A stretch of 64,000 nucleotides of DNA, from contig NZ_BMNK01000024.1 of NCBI RefSeq assembly GCF_014646515.1, forward strand, positions 82,505 through 146,504, written 5' to 3'. Source of the stretch: Nonomuraea glycinis. Lineage in GTDB: Bacteria > Actinomycetota > Actinomycetes > Streptosporangiales > Streptosporangiaceae. Position numbers and translations under genes: made by a program. The notes beneath the pieces were generated by a model that had not been told where the DNA came from, made no database searches, and saw nothing but the letters and a program-made list of their open reading frames with translations. Shown here in pieces: positions 54,593-63,056 of the stretch; positions within the stretch are counted from its first letter, which is position 1, and every line of letters begins with the position of its first letter.

Positions 54593-55058
54593 TCCCGGCC
54601 TCGGGCAACTCGGCCGGGATCGGCGTGGTCGCCTCCAGGAACACCCACTTCTTGTACGACCAGAAGCGGAACAGGGTGCCGAGGCCGACCCCGATGATGT
54701 TGGCGATGTTGAGGCTCACCGGGTCGTTCAGCTTGAGGGTGTAGGTGGTGAAGCCGATCACCAGCACGCCGAACAACAGGGCGATGCCGTTGAGCAGGAA
54801 GAACAGGAAGTATTCGCGGCCCAGCCCGCTCTGCTCGCGGTGCCGGAACGTCCAGAAGCGGTTGCCCGCGTAGGCGAAGGACGCTGAGATGACCGTGGCG
54901 TACACCTTGGAGGTGAGCGGCCCCAAGTCCACAACGAGCAGGAACAGGTTGTACAGGCCGGTGTCGATCACGAACGCGACGGCGCCGATAGTGCCGAACT
55001 TGGTCAGCTCATGAACCAAGGCCGCGAACCGCTGGTACAGGCTTTTCAGGAACCGCAC
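54576..55058 (-). CDS. GtrA-family membrane protein
   Basis: 160 residues from GTG with TAGGAG upstream. Four transmembrane helices are visible. The family blocks are ELTKFGTIGAVAFVIDTGLYNLFL and the basic end FWSYKKWVFLEA. GtrA-like proteins flip polyprenyl-linked sugars for cell-surface glycans. It converges on, and slightly overlaps, the histidine kinase gene, and diverges from purK. Confidence 0.9.
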   Translation of the reverse strand: MRFLKSLYQRFAALVHELTKFGTIGAVAFVIDTGLYNLFLLVVDLGPLTSKVYATVISASFAYAGNRFWTFRHREQSGLGREYFLFFLLNGIALLFGVLVIGFTTYTLKLNDPVSLNIANIIGVGLGTLFRFWSYKKWVFLEATTPIPAELPEAGIRQDR

Positions 55059-55191
55059 GTCTCCTACTCGGCCTTCCCCTAGACACCACTTCAGCGTACC
55101 GAGGTACCTTACTGCCCCGGGCGGCCACTACGAACACATGCCGGAATCTCGCTCGAACCCTCCTCGAAGCGGACGGGTATGCTCACCTTAC

Positions 55192-56340
55192 GTGAACGCA
55201 TTCAGCCCCATCGGACCGGTCGTCGGCGTGGTCGGCGCCGGTCAGCTCGCCAGGATGACCCAGCAGTCGGCGATCGCCCTCGGCATAGAGCTCCGCGTGC
55301 TGGCCAACACCCCTGACGAGAGCGCCGCCCGGGTGATCGTCGACACCCGCCTCGGCGACTACCGTGACCTGTCCGATCTGCGCGATTTCGCCAAAGGCTG
55401 CGACGCGATCACGTTCGACCACGAGCACGTCCCCACCGAGCACATCAGAGCCCTGACGGCCGGCGGCGTCCAGGTGCACCCGGGCGCCGACGCGCTCGTA
55501 CACGCCCAGGACAAGGCCGTCATGCGCGAGCGGCTGACCGCGATCGGCGCGCCGTGCCCGGCCTGGGCCCGGGTGCCCGACGTGGAGCGGGCGGTCGCGT
55601 TCGCCGCCGAGCACGGCTGGCCGATGGTGCTCAAGGCGGTCAGGGGCGGCTACGACGGCCGCGGCGTCTGGATCTGCCGCACCGAGGCCGAGGTCGCCGA
55701 GGCGTTCGACGCCGGGATTCCGCTGATGGCCGAGGCGTTCGTGCCGTTCGAACGTGAGCTGGCCGTGCTCGTCGCCCGCTCGCCGCACGACCAGGGCGTC
55801 AGCTACCCCGTCGTGGAGACCGTGCAGCAGGACGGCATCTGCGTCGAGGTGCTCGCCCCGGCGCCCGGGCTCGACCCCGAGGAGGCCGCCCAGGCCCAGC
55901 GCCTGGCGCTGAACATCGCGCACGAGCTCGGCGTGACCGGGCTGCTGGCGGTGGAGATGTTCCAGACGGCCGGCGGCCTGCTGGTCAACGAGCTGGCCAT
56001 GCGCCCGCACAACAGCGGCCACTGGACGATCGAGGGCGCGCTCACCTCCCAGTTCGAGCAGCACCTGCGCGCCGTGCTCGACCTGCCGCTCGGCTCGCCC
56101 ACGATGACCGCGCCGGTCGTCGTCATGGTCAACCTGCTCGGCGGCGACGACCCCGACGTGTTCAAGCGCTACGAGCACGTGATGGCTCACGACCCCGGCG
56201 TCAAGGTGCACTTCTACGGCAAGCAGGTGCGCCCCGGCCGCAAGATCGGCCACGTCACCGCCGTCGGCGACGACCTCGACGAGGTACGCGCCCGCGCCCG
56301 CCACGCCGCCGTCCACCTGACCACCGGGGAGTACGTGTGA
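55192..56340 (+). CDS. purK: N5-carboxyaminoimidazole ribonucleotide synthase
   Basis: 382 residues from GTG 55192: TATGCT ends 8 bases upstream, so the message is probably leaderless, and the family's N-terminal Rossmann strand PVVGVVGAGQLARM follows at once. The earlier ATG at 55138 would add an unconserved leader. ATP-grasp blocks include MVLKAVRGGYDGRGVW, EAFVPFERELAVLVAR and NELAMRPHNSGHWTIE. It carboxylates AIR using ATP and bicarbonate. purE overlaps by 4 bases. Confidence 0.95.
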   Translation: MNAFSPIGPVVGVVGAGQLARMTQQSAIALGIELRVLANTPDESAARVIVDTRLGDYRDLSDLRDFAKGCDAITFDHEHVPTEHIRALTAGGVQVHPGADALVHAQDKAVMRERLTAIGAPCPAWARVPDVERAVAFAAEHGWPMVLKAVRGGYDGRGVWICRTEAEVAEAFDAGIPLMAEAFVPFERELAVLVARSPHDQGVSYPVVETVQQDGICVEVLAPAPGLDPEEAAQAQRLALNIAHELGVTGLLAVEMFQTAGGLLVNELAMRPHNSGHWTIEGALTSQFEQHLRAVLDLPLGSPTMTAPVVVMVNLLGGDDPDVFKRYEHVMAHDPGVKVHFYGKQVRPGRKIGHVTAVGDDLDEVRARARHAAVHLTTGEYV

Positions 56341-56843
56341 CGATCGGCATCGTGATGGGCAGCGACTCCGACTGGCCCGTGATGAGGGCGGCCGCCGAGG
56401 CCGTCGCGGAGTTCGACCTGCCGTTCGAGGTCGACGTGGTGTCGGCGCACCGGATGCCGGCCGAGATGATCGAGTACGGCCGGCAGGCGGCCTCGCGCGG
56501 CGTCCAGGTCATCATCGCGGGGGCGGGCGGCGCGGCGCACCTGCCCGGCATGCTGGCCTCGGTGACACCGCTGCCGGTGATCGGCGTGCCGGTGCCGCTG
56601 AAGTACCTCGACGGGATGGACTCCCTGCTGTCGATCGTCCAGATGCCCGCCGGGGTGCCGGTGGCGACCGTGGCCGTCGGCGGCGCCCGCAACGCCGGAC
56701 TGCTGGCCGTACGCATCCTCGCGGCCAGTGACGCGGGGCTGCGCGCGCGCATGGAGGAGTTCCAGGTGCGGCTGAAGGAGCAGGCCCACGCCAAGGGCGA
56801 GCGGCTGCGCGCCGAAGCCGCCACGCTGACCTCGTCAGGCTGA
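56337..56843 (+). CDS. purE: N5-carboxyaminoimidazole ribonucleotide mutase
   Basis: 168 residues from GTG. The substrate-binding signature is GIVMGSDSDWPVM, followed by VVSAHRMPAEM (catalytic His) and IAGAGGAAHLPGM. It moves the carboxyl group of N5-CAIR to C4, completing the two-step carboxylation with PurK. The stop codon is the first three bases of the 44-bp repeat array. Confidence 0.96.
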   Translation: MTIGIVMGSDSDWPVMRAAAEAVAEFDLPFEVDVVSAHRMPAEMIEYGRQAASRGVQVIIAGAGGAAHLPGMLASVTPLPVIGVPVPLKYLDGMDSLLSIVQMPAGVPVATVAVGGARNAGLLAVRILAASDAGLRARMEEFQVRLKEQAHAKGERLRAEAATLTSSG

Positions 56844-56991
56844 CCGGCCCGTCTTCGCCTGCGATCACGGCGGCTTCGTCGGGCTGACCGGCCCGTGCTC
56901 GCCTGAGCTCACGGCGGCCTCGTCGGGGTGACCGGCCTTTCTCCGCCTGTGCTCACGCGGCCTCGTCGGGGTGACCGGCCCTTCTCCGCTG
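56841..56991 (+). repeat. 44-bp minisatellite beginning at the purE stop codon
   Basis: Units starting tgaccggcc occur at 56841, 56885, 56929 and 56972 (periods 44, 44, 43), the last partial. Each has the core cggcctcgtcggg. The first tga is the purE stop. The array fills most of the gap to the next gene. Confidence 0.9.
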
Positions 56992-57017
56992 TCGTGCGTA
57001 GGACTAGCGTGGCCGCT

Positions 57018-57926
57018 GTGCACCCGGTGATCGCAGCTCACGCCGCCCGTGTCCGCGCCGTCGACCCGTTGGCGGGCGGGCAGGTCGGGCTGCCCGCCCC
57101 CGGGCCGAACGAGGGCGCGATCGAGGTCGCCGACGCCGTCGGCCTCACCTCGGTCGACCGGCTCGACCCCGGCACGATGAACGCCACCTGGAGCCCGCTG
57201 GTCGTTCACCGCCTGTGGGGCCGGGTCGGCGGCCGGGACCCCGAGGCGGCCCTGGGCGCGCTCCTCGACCGGTGGCTGGCCGGCCTCAGCGGCGAGAGGG
57301 GACCCGACAAGGCCCTGGCGGTGCAGTGGCCCAGCCGCGACACCGCCGCCGTCCGCGCCCTGACGATGCGCGGTTTCGCCCCCATGGTGGTGACCGCCGC
57401 CAGGCCGAGCGGTGCGGTCCGGAGCGGACTGCCGGCCGCCGTGGGCCGCGTGCGGATGCGCGCCGCCACCCAGGCCGACACGGGGGACGTCGCACGCCTG
57501 TACGAGGCGCTGGTGGCCTACGACGCCCAGTTCGGCTGGGTCACCATGCGGCCGTCGACGCGGAACGGGATCGCCGAGAGCCTGGGGTCCCTGATGCACG
57601 ACTCGTGGTGCTGGGTCGCGGAGGTGGACGGCGTGGTGGCGGGCATCGTCATGGTGGAGCCGCCGCAGCGGGCGCGATGGGTCGCCTCCGCCGTCACCAC
57701 CTCACCGATCGCCTACCTGAGCGCGATGTACGCCGACCCCGCCGTGCGCGGGCAGGGCGTCGGCGCGGCGATGGTGGCGGTGGCGCACGCGCACCTCGAC
57801 GCCTCGGGGGTGGCGACGACGGTGCTTCACCATGCGGTGCCCAATCCGCTGTCGGCGCCGTTCTGGGCACGCCAGGGGTACCGGCCGGTGCTCACCCAGT
57901 GGGTGCGCCACCTGCCGCCTGGATGA
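57018..57926 (+). CDS. GNAT-family N-acetyltransferase with N-terminal extension
   Basis: 302 residues from GTG 57018; TAGCGT lies 7 bases before it. The longer frame would run into the minisatellite and is rejected. The C-terminal half (about residues 150-302) is a GNAT domain with acetyl-CoA loop VRGQGVGAAMV and YADP before it. The N-terminal half (about 1-140) resembles a second, degenerate GNAT-like half. The substrate is unknown. It is not obviously linked to purine synthesis. Confidence 0.85.
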   Translation: MHPVIAAHAARVRAVDPLAGGQVGLPAPGPNEGAIEVADAVGLTSVDRLDPGTMNATWSPLVVHRLWGRVGGRDPEAALGALLDRWLAGLSGERGPDKALAVQWPSRDTAAVRALTMRGFAPMVVTAARPSGAVRSGLPAAVGRVRMRAATQADTGDVARLYEALVAYDAQFGWVTMRPSTRNGIAESLGSLMHDSWCWVAEVDGVVAGIVMVEPPQRARWVASAVTTSPIAYLSAMYADPAVRGQGVGAAMVAVAHAHLDASGVATTVLHHAVPNPLSAPFWARQGYRPVLTQWVRHLPPG

Positions 57927-57966
57927 GCCGGGTGCTTCGCCGTACAGGATGGGCGGGTTTGGGGTG

Positions 57967-59280
57967 CTACGGGCGGCCGAGTGCGCGGTAGTGCCAGCCC
58001 GCTGAGCGCCAGGCCTCGGAGTTGAGCGCGTTGCGGCCGTCGACGATCCTGCGGGTGGCGACGACCGCGCCGAGCTCCTCAGGGTCGAGGTCCACGAACT
58101 CCTGCCACTCGGTCAGCAGCAGCACCACGTGCGCGCCACGGACCGCTTCGACGGCGGAGTCGCCGTACTTGAGCTCGGGGTGGGCCTTGCGGGCGTTGTC
58201 GAGCGCGATCGGGTCGTAGACGGTGACCTGACCGCCCTGGTGGCCGATGGTGACGGCCACGTCGAGCGCGGGGGAGTCGCGGATGTCGTCGGAGTTGGGC
58301 TTGAAGGCGGCGCCGAGCACGCCCACGGTGCAGCCGTGGAAGGAGCCGCCGGCCAGCTCCCGGGCCAGGTCCACCATACGGGCGCGGCGGCGCATGTTGA
58401 TCATGTCCACCTCGCGCAGGAACGTCAGCGCCTGGTCCGCACCCAGCTCTCCCGCGCGGGCCATGAACGCCCTGATGTCCTTGGGCAGGCAGCCGCCGCC
58501 GAAGCCGAGGCCCGGGTTGAGAAAACGACCGCCGATGCGGTCGTCGTAGGACAGGGCGAGCGAGAGTTGTTGCACGTCGGCGTGGGCCGCCTCACAGACC
58601 TCGGCCATCGCGTTGATGAAGGAGATCTTGGTAGCGAGGAAGGAGTTGGCGGCGGACTTGACCAGCTCGGCCGTCGGGAAGTCGGTGACGACCACGGGCA
58701 CCTCGCCCAGCGGCTCGTAGACCTCCCGCAGCACCTTCTCGGCCCGCTCGGTGCGGACGCCGAGCACGATGCGGTCGGGGTTGAGCGTGTCCTGCACGGC
58801 GAAGCCCTCGCGCAGGAACTCGGGGTTCCAGGCCAGCTCGGCCTGGACGCCGGCCGGCGCGAGCTGGGTGAGGATGCCGGCCAGCCGTTCGGCGGTGCCC
58901 ACCGGCACCGTGGACTTGCCGACGACCAGGCACTCACGGTCCAGAAAGGGGGCCAGCGACGTGATCGCGTTGTCCATGTAGGACACGTCCGCGGCGTACT
59001 CGCCGCGTTTCTGGGGAGTGCCCACGCAGACGAAGTGCACGTCGCCGAAGGCCGCGACCTCTTCGTAGGAGGTGGTGAAGCGCAGGCGGCCGGATTCGAT
59101 CCCCCGGCGGAGCACCGGCTCCAGCCCGGGCTCGTGGATGGGGAGGTCACCGCTGTTGAGCCGGCGGATCTTGTCAGCATCGATGTCAAGACCCAGAACG
59201 TCGTAACCGAGGTCCGCCATGCACGCCGCATGGGTGATGCCCAGGTATCCGGTCCCGATCACCGTGAGGCGATATGGCAC
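57967..59280 (-). CDS. ugd: UDP-glucose 6-dehydrogenase
   Basis: 437 residues from GTG with AAGGAG upstream. NAD-binding start VIGTGYLGITHAACMADLGY, VGKSTVPVGTAERL, catalytic Cys in PGLGFGGGCLPKDI, and C-terminal LGAAFKPNSDDIRDSP are intact. It oxidises UDP-glucose to UDP-glucuronate for surface polysaccharides. It is a single gene converging on the GNAT gene. Confidence 0.95.
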   Translation of the reverse strand: MPYRLTVIGTGYLGITHAACMADLGYDVLGLDIDADKIRRLNSGDLPIHEPGLEPVLRRGIESGRLRFTTSYEEVAAFGDVHFVCVGTPQKRGEYAADVSYMDNAITSLAPFLDRECLVVGKSTVPVGTAERLAGILTQLAPAGVQAELAWNPEFLREGFAVQDTLNPDRIVLGVRTERAEKVLREVYEPLGEVPVVVTDFPTAELVKSAANSFLATKISFINAMAEVCEAAHADVQQLSLALSYDDRIGGRFLNPGLGFGGGCLPKDIRAFMARAGELGADQALTFLREVDMINMRRRARMVDLARELAGGSFHGCTVGVLGAAFKPNSDDIRDSPALDVAVTIGHQGGQVTVYDPIALDNARKAHPELKYGDSAVEAVRGAHVVLLLTEWQEFVDLDPEELGAVVATRRIVDGRNALNSEAWRSAGWHYRALGRP

Positions 59281-59404
59281 GAGTGAGCTCCTTCCGATCG
59301 CGCAATGCTACCGGCTCCCCGCTACCTCCTTTCGTGCCACCTTGGGGTGGGCACAAACGGTACTGTCTGGTAACAAAGTAGTCGGACGTCCTAGTATTCG
59401 AGGC

Positions 59405-60568
59405 ATGGACTTTCCTCTGTACGCGCCCGCCGAAGAGCATGACATGCTCAGGGAAACGGTCAGGGCCCTCGCCGACGAGAAGATCGCCCCACGTGCCGCC
59501 GAGGCGGACGAGGCCGGGGAGTTCCCCTGGGACGTCTACAAGGCGCTCGTCGCGACTGACCTGCACGCCATTCACGTGCCCGAGCAGTACGGAGGAGCCG
59601 GGGGCGACGCGCTGGCCGCCGTGATCGTGATCGAGGAGGTGGCGCGGGCCTGCGCCTCGTCCTCGCTGATCCCCGCGGTCAACAAGCTCGGCACCGTGCC
59701 GCTGCTGCTGTCGGCCTCGGAGGAGGTCAAGGCGCGTTACCTGGGGCCGGTGGCCCGGGGGGACGCGATGTTCTCGTACGCGCTGTCAGAGGCGGAGGCC
59801 GGGTCGGACGCCGCCGCGATGAAGACCCGCGCGGTGCGTGACGGTGATCACTATGTCCTCAACGGCGCGAAGATGTGGATCACGAACGCGGGCGTGTCGG
59901 AGTACTACACGCTGATGGCGGTGACGGACCCGGCCGCCGGTGCTCGTGGCATCTCCGCCTTTGTCGTGGAAAAGTCCGATGAAGGCGTGTCTTTCGGGCC
60001 GAAGGAGCGGAAGCTCGGCATCAGGGCCTCGCCGACCCGCCAGGTGATCCTCGACAACGTACGCATCCCCGAGACTCGGATGATCGGCGCACCCGGCTCC
60101 GGCTTCAAGACCGCCCTGGCGACCCTCGACCACACCCGGGTCACCATCGCCGCCCAGGCATTGGGCATCGCCCAGGGCGCCCTGGACTACGCCATCGGCT
60201 ACGTCAAGGAGCGCAAGCAGTTCGGCCGAGCCATCGCCGACTTCCAGGGACTGCAGTTCATGATCGCCGACATGGCCATGAAACTGGAGGCGGCCAGGCA
60301 GTTGACGTACCACGCGGCGGCCAAGTCGGAGCTGGCCATGCACGGCCAGCCCCAGAAGGACCTCACGTTCCTGTCCAGCGCGGCCAAGTGCGCCGCCTCG
60401 GACGCGGCCATGGAGATCACCACGGACGCGGTGCAGCTGCTGGGCGGGTACGGCTACACCCAGGACTTCCCGGTAGAGCGCATGATGCGCGACGCCAAAA
60501 TCACCCAAATCTACGAGGGCACCAACCAGATCCAGCGCATGGTGATGGCCCGGCAGTTGTTGAAGTAG
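59405..60568 (+). CDS. Acyl-CoA dehydrogenase
   Basis: 387 residues from ATG 59405, fixed by TAGTAT 7 bases upstream; the longer frame overlaps ugd and is rejected. Flavin and substrate blocks are typical: YALSEAEAGSDAAAMKTRA, MWITNAGVSEYYTLMAV, RKQFGRAIADFQGLQF, and the catalytic Glu in QIYEGTNQIQRMVMARQLL. It resembles short- or branched-chain enzymes of beta-oxidation or amino-acid catabolism. A terminator follows. Confidence 0.94.
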   Translation: MDFPLYAPAEEHDMLRETVRALADEKIAPRAAEADEAGEFPWDVYKALVATDLHAIHVPEQYGGAGGDALAAVIVIEEVARACASSSLIPAVNKLGTVPLLLSASEEVKARYLGPVARGDAMFSYALSEAEAGSDAAAMKTRAVRDGDHYVLNGAKMWITNAGVSEYYTLMAVTDPAAGARGISAFVVEKSDEGVSFGPKERKLGIRASPTRQVILDNVRIPETRMIGAPGSGFKTALATLDHTRVTIAAQALGIAQGALDYAIGYVKERKQFGRAIADFQGLQFMIADMAMKLEAARQLTYHAAAKSELAMHGQPQKDLTFLSSAAKCAASDAAMEITTDAVQLLGGYGYTQDFPVERMMRDAKITQIYEGTNQIQRMVMARQLLK

Positions 60569-60578
60569 ACGTTGACGC

Positions 60579-60611
60579 GCGGAGCCCCGCCTCCCGGAGA
60601 CGGGGCTCCGC
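60579..60611 (+). terminator. Terminator after the acyl-CoA dehydrogenase
   Basis: gcggagccccg (60579-60589) and cggggctccgc (60601-60611) form a perfect 11-bp G+C-rich stem with an 11-base loop, 10 bases beyond the stop codon. It marks the end of the intact chromosomal block. Confidence 0.85.
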
Positions 60612-60744
60612 TGACCCTTCGCCCCCACCCGCTGACCACCTGAGCGGTGAACCATCTACGCCCGCCCCGCACAAAGGTCCTCGCTCCGCTCGGGCTGTCT
60701 TCTCAGGCGCGCCTGGCGGCGCCCATGGGCTTCGCTAGGGCGTT

Positions 60745-60997
60745 AGCTCTGAAGCTGGCCGAGTTATATGCGGTTGGACGGTTGCCGGTTGAGATCTGCC
60801 GGTAGGACAACGCCGATGCCGTTGGTTGCCACCAGGTCCAGCAGTTCATCGAGGCCGGGCAGGTGCCCATCGTCCACACGGGCAACATCCCCGATGCGCG
60901 GCGTCTATTGAGCCGTGGTTGCCGGTCATGCTATGGGCGGCGGGTGAGGCGTGCAAGCAACGTTCCCAGCGACATGGGACAGTGACACGGCTTGGCC
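60745..60997 (+). pseudogene. Remnant of guanylate-kinase-like gene (copy A)
   Basis: Aligns with copy B (61650-62110): GRLPVEICR-stop-DNADAV versus GRLLIETRRYGNVYAV, GQVPIVHTGNIPDARRL versus GQVPIVHMGNIPDVRCL, and after a frame change EPWLPVMLWAAGEACKQRS versus EPWLVVLLWVSRAVCEQRS. It has a TAG for Tyr and a short deletion, and lacks both ends. Between the terminator at 60611 and this remnant I see no gene. Confidence 0.75.
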
Positions 60998-61082
60998 TTC
61001 CACCACGCCCAAGGAGTCTGTGATCGTGATGCGCTTTCCGTCGGAGTCGGCTCGTGGGCTCTTGGCCTTCTCGACGGATGAG

Positions 61083-61648
61083 CTACGCGCCCACTCGCTC
61101 GGCCAGCCCGGGTAGGTCGGGGGAGGCCGGGTCTCGCATCGTCAGCAGGTCGGAGACGAGTTGGTGTACGACTCGGTGGTTGTGGAGTTGTTCGGGGGTG
61201 ATGGCCTCGGCTTCCAGCAGGGCGGTCACTGCTTCGTCGATCTGACGTCGTTGGGCGTGTGCGCGGGCGAGATCGACATGTAGCCGGGCGCGTCGTTCGT
61301 TGGACAGGGCGGCCTTGTCGATCGTGGTTCCTACGCGTAGTGCGTGGCCGCCGTCGCCCAGCTCCACGGCGACGGCTACCTCATGGAGGCGGTCTCCTCG
61401 GCCTGGTCGAAGTGGCGTGCCCGGAGGAAGACGAAGCCAAGCCGGAAGGCGCCGGCGGCCATCATCAGCGGGTCGCCTGCCCGCTCGCCCGCGTTGATGG
61501 CCCGATCGGCGGCGATCCATGCGGCTTCGGGTTCGCCGAGCTTGGCCAGTGACGCTGAGCAAGCTTGGTAGGTCGTGGCCAGCAGTTCGAACAACTTGGG
61601 TTGGTGTTCGGCCGGGGCGGAGCTGGCGGAGTTCTCCAGCGTGGGCAC
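61083..61648 (-). pseudogene. Truncated XRE/TPR-type regulator
   Basis: Two reading frames together resemble the C-terminal TPR half of an actinobacterial XRE regulator: first ACSASLAKLGEPEAAWIAAD and AGAFRLGFVFLRARHFDQAEE, then LHEVAVAVELGDGGHALRV, RAHAQRRQIDEAVTALLEAE and VVHQLVSDLLTMRDPASPDL. The frame changes near 61390 where a block of the usual family sequence is missing. The N-terminal HTH is lost at about 61648, where sequence switches to copy B on the other strand. Confidence 0.75.
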
Positions 61649-61649
61649 C

Positions 61650-62110
61650 GCCAGTGACCGCCGCGCTGACCGCGCTGGACCCGCGCTTCGTGCTGCTGCG
61701 CAAGCTCAAGGCCAGCACCTGGCGGGGCAGCGAGTACGAGTTCATCAGCTTCGCCGAACTGCGCACGGCCGGGCGGCTGCTGATCGAGACCCGCCGCTAC
61801 GGCAACGTCTACGCCGTCGACCGCCACCAGGTCGAGCGCATCACCGACACCGGGCAGGTGCCGATCGTGCACATGGGCAACATCCCCGACGTCCGGTGTC
61901 TGGTCGGCGCTGAGCCGTGGCTGGTGGTTCTGCTGTGGGTGTCGCGCGCGGTGTGCGAACAGCGCTCCCGAGAGCGCGGGGACGATGACACGGCTCAGCG
62001 GTTGCGCGCTTGGGACGAGACCATGGCCGACCTGCACGCCCACGATGAAGGGCTGTTCGTCTGCCGCTTTCACGCGGATGAGGTCACGTCTGCCGAGGTT
62101 ACTCGCCCGG
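61650..62110 (+). pseudogene. 5'-truncated guanylate-kinase-like gene (copy B)
   Basis: Begins PVTAALTALDPRFVLLRKLK, the segment just behind the P-loop in these NTPases, so the nucleotide-binding loop is missing. YEFISFAELRTAGRLLIET, YGNVYAVDRHQVERI and QVPIVHMGNIPDVRCL match the guanylate-kinase fold. The reading frame runs on to 62355, beyond recognisable homology and into the opposite gene. The enzyme cannot be active. Confidence 0.7.
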
Positions 62111-62151
62111 ATCGCATGCGCATTCGTCGACCGAGGGGCGGCGGTGTACGG

Positions 62152-62436
62152 TCACCGAGCCTGACCAGTCAAAATCTGCGTCCACAGGATCTGAGCAGCG
62201 TGAGCGGATGTCCAGGGGCTCTCGACGACGACGGCCGGGCTCTTTGCCGTGTAGCGCCGGACGAACCACAGTCCAGCCGCCGTGCACAGCTCGAAGTACG
62301 GGAACGTACAGGAGCAGGTGTGTGCGCGGACCCGTACTCGGAGCGCGCGGGATGAGCTCGGCTCCCAGTCGATCGGCTTCGCCCCTGGCAAAGGTGTGGC
62401 GGGATGCTGGTTGTCACACGGCTCTGGATCGGTCAC
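62152..62436 (-). CDS. Small conserved hypothetical protein of the GntR divergon
   Basis: 94 residues from GTG. The C-terminal RVRAHTCSCTFPYFELCTAA and GLWFVRRYTAKSPAVVVESPW resemble small proteins I have seen beside short GntR regulators in actinobacteria. Three cysteines cluster in HTCSCTFPYFELC. It overlaps the end of the upstream gene by 23 bases. The N-terminal 30 residues look unstructured, so the true start could be later. Function unknown. Confidence 0.6.
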   Translation of the reverse strand: MTDPEPCDNQHPATPLPGAKPIDWEPSSSRALRVRVRAHTCSCTFPYFELCTAAGLWFVRRYTAKSPAVVVESPWTSAHAAQILWTQILTGQAR

Positions 62437-62653
62437 GACGCCACCCCTTCAGGCTCTGCTCGTGCAGGAGCGCTTCGAATGTCGCCACGTCGTCAGCACT
62501 CACTGTCTGCTGAAGGCCCGCCTTGATTTCCGCGTCGTTGAGCCGGACGTCGCACCGCGTCGCATAGAAGGTGCCCGCGTCGCTTTGGAAGAGGGACCAG
62601 CCGGGGAACGAAGCGCGCAGAGCGCCCAGGTCGTAGCCGGATGTTTGCTGCAT
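62414..62653 (-). CDS. Small conserved hypothetical protein of the GntR divergon
   Basis: 79 residues from ATG 62653, because TAGCCT lies 6 bases upstream; a GTG two codons earlier is possible. The core LGALRASFPGWSLFQSDAGTFYATR and ADDVATFEALLHEQ recurs beside short GntR regulators in actinobacteria, as far as I recall. It is cytosolic and lacks catalytic motifs. It shares a control region with the divergent GntR gene. Confidence 0.7.
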   Translation of the reverse strand: MQQTSGYDLGALRASFPGWSLFQSDAGTFYATRCDVRLNDAEIKAGLQQTVSADDVATFEALLHEQSLKGWRRDRSRAV

Positions 62654-62685
62654 GTCCACAGGCTACGACAACCTTCCTAGTCCTG

Positions 62686-62743
62686 CCTAGGGGTACCACC
62701 AGGAACCCCTAGGAATGAATGGGAACCTTTGGGTTCCTATTGT
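62686..62743. promoter_or_regulatory. Two palindromes in the GntR divergent promoter
   Basis: cctaggggt (62686-62694) and acccctagg (62705-62713) form a perfect 9-bp dyad with a 10-base spacer. ggaacc (62722-62727) and ggttcc (62732-62737) form a second with 4 bases between. The second abuts TATTGT (62738-62743), the -10 of the GntR gene. Autoregulation is likely. Confidence 0.75.
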
Positions 62744-62749
62744 TACACT

Positions 62750-63022
62750 ATGGACTTCAAGCCCGATGAACTGCGCTGGCAGGCGATCGTCAACGAGATC
62801 AAGCGCAGGATCGAAGCCGGCGAGTACCGACCCGGCATGCCAGTCCCCGGAGAACCCCGCCTGGCAGTCGAACTCGGCGTGTCCAAAGGAACAGCCCGCC
62901 GAGCGCTGAACGCCCTCATCGCCGACGGCACTCTCTACACAGTCCTGGGCAAGGGCACCTTCGTCAGCCACCCCAGCGACGACGACTTTAACGAGGCATC
63001 CACCAGGCACGACCAGGACTAA
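62750..63022 (+). CDS. Short GntR-family regulator (winged helix only)
   Basis: 90 residues from ATG 62750, with TATTGT 6 bases upstream (leaderless). It is a GntR winged helix: WQAIVNEIKRRIEAGEYRPG, LAVELGVSKGTARRALNALI and the wing LYTVLGKGTFVS. There is no effector-binding domain, as in small regulators of mobile or accessory loci. The palindromes at its promoter suggest that it represses itself and the two minus-strand genes. Confidence 0.88.
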   Translation: MDFKPDELRWQAIVNEIKRRIEAGEYRPGMPVPGEPRLAVELGVSKGTARRALNALIADGTLYTVLGKGTFVSHPSDDDFNEASTRHDQD

Positions 63023-63056
63023 GGATCATGACGTCCCGGGACAGCACACAGAGCAG

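Noticed and set aside
55138..55191. Upstream ATG for purK
   Set aside because: It adds 18 unconserved residues and includes the TATGCT -10 box within the coding part; GTG 55192 fits the family start.
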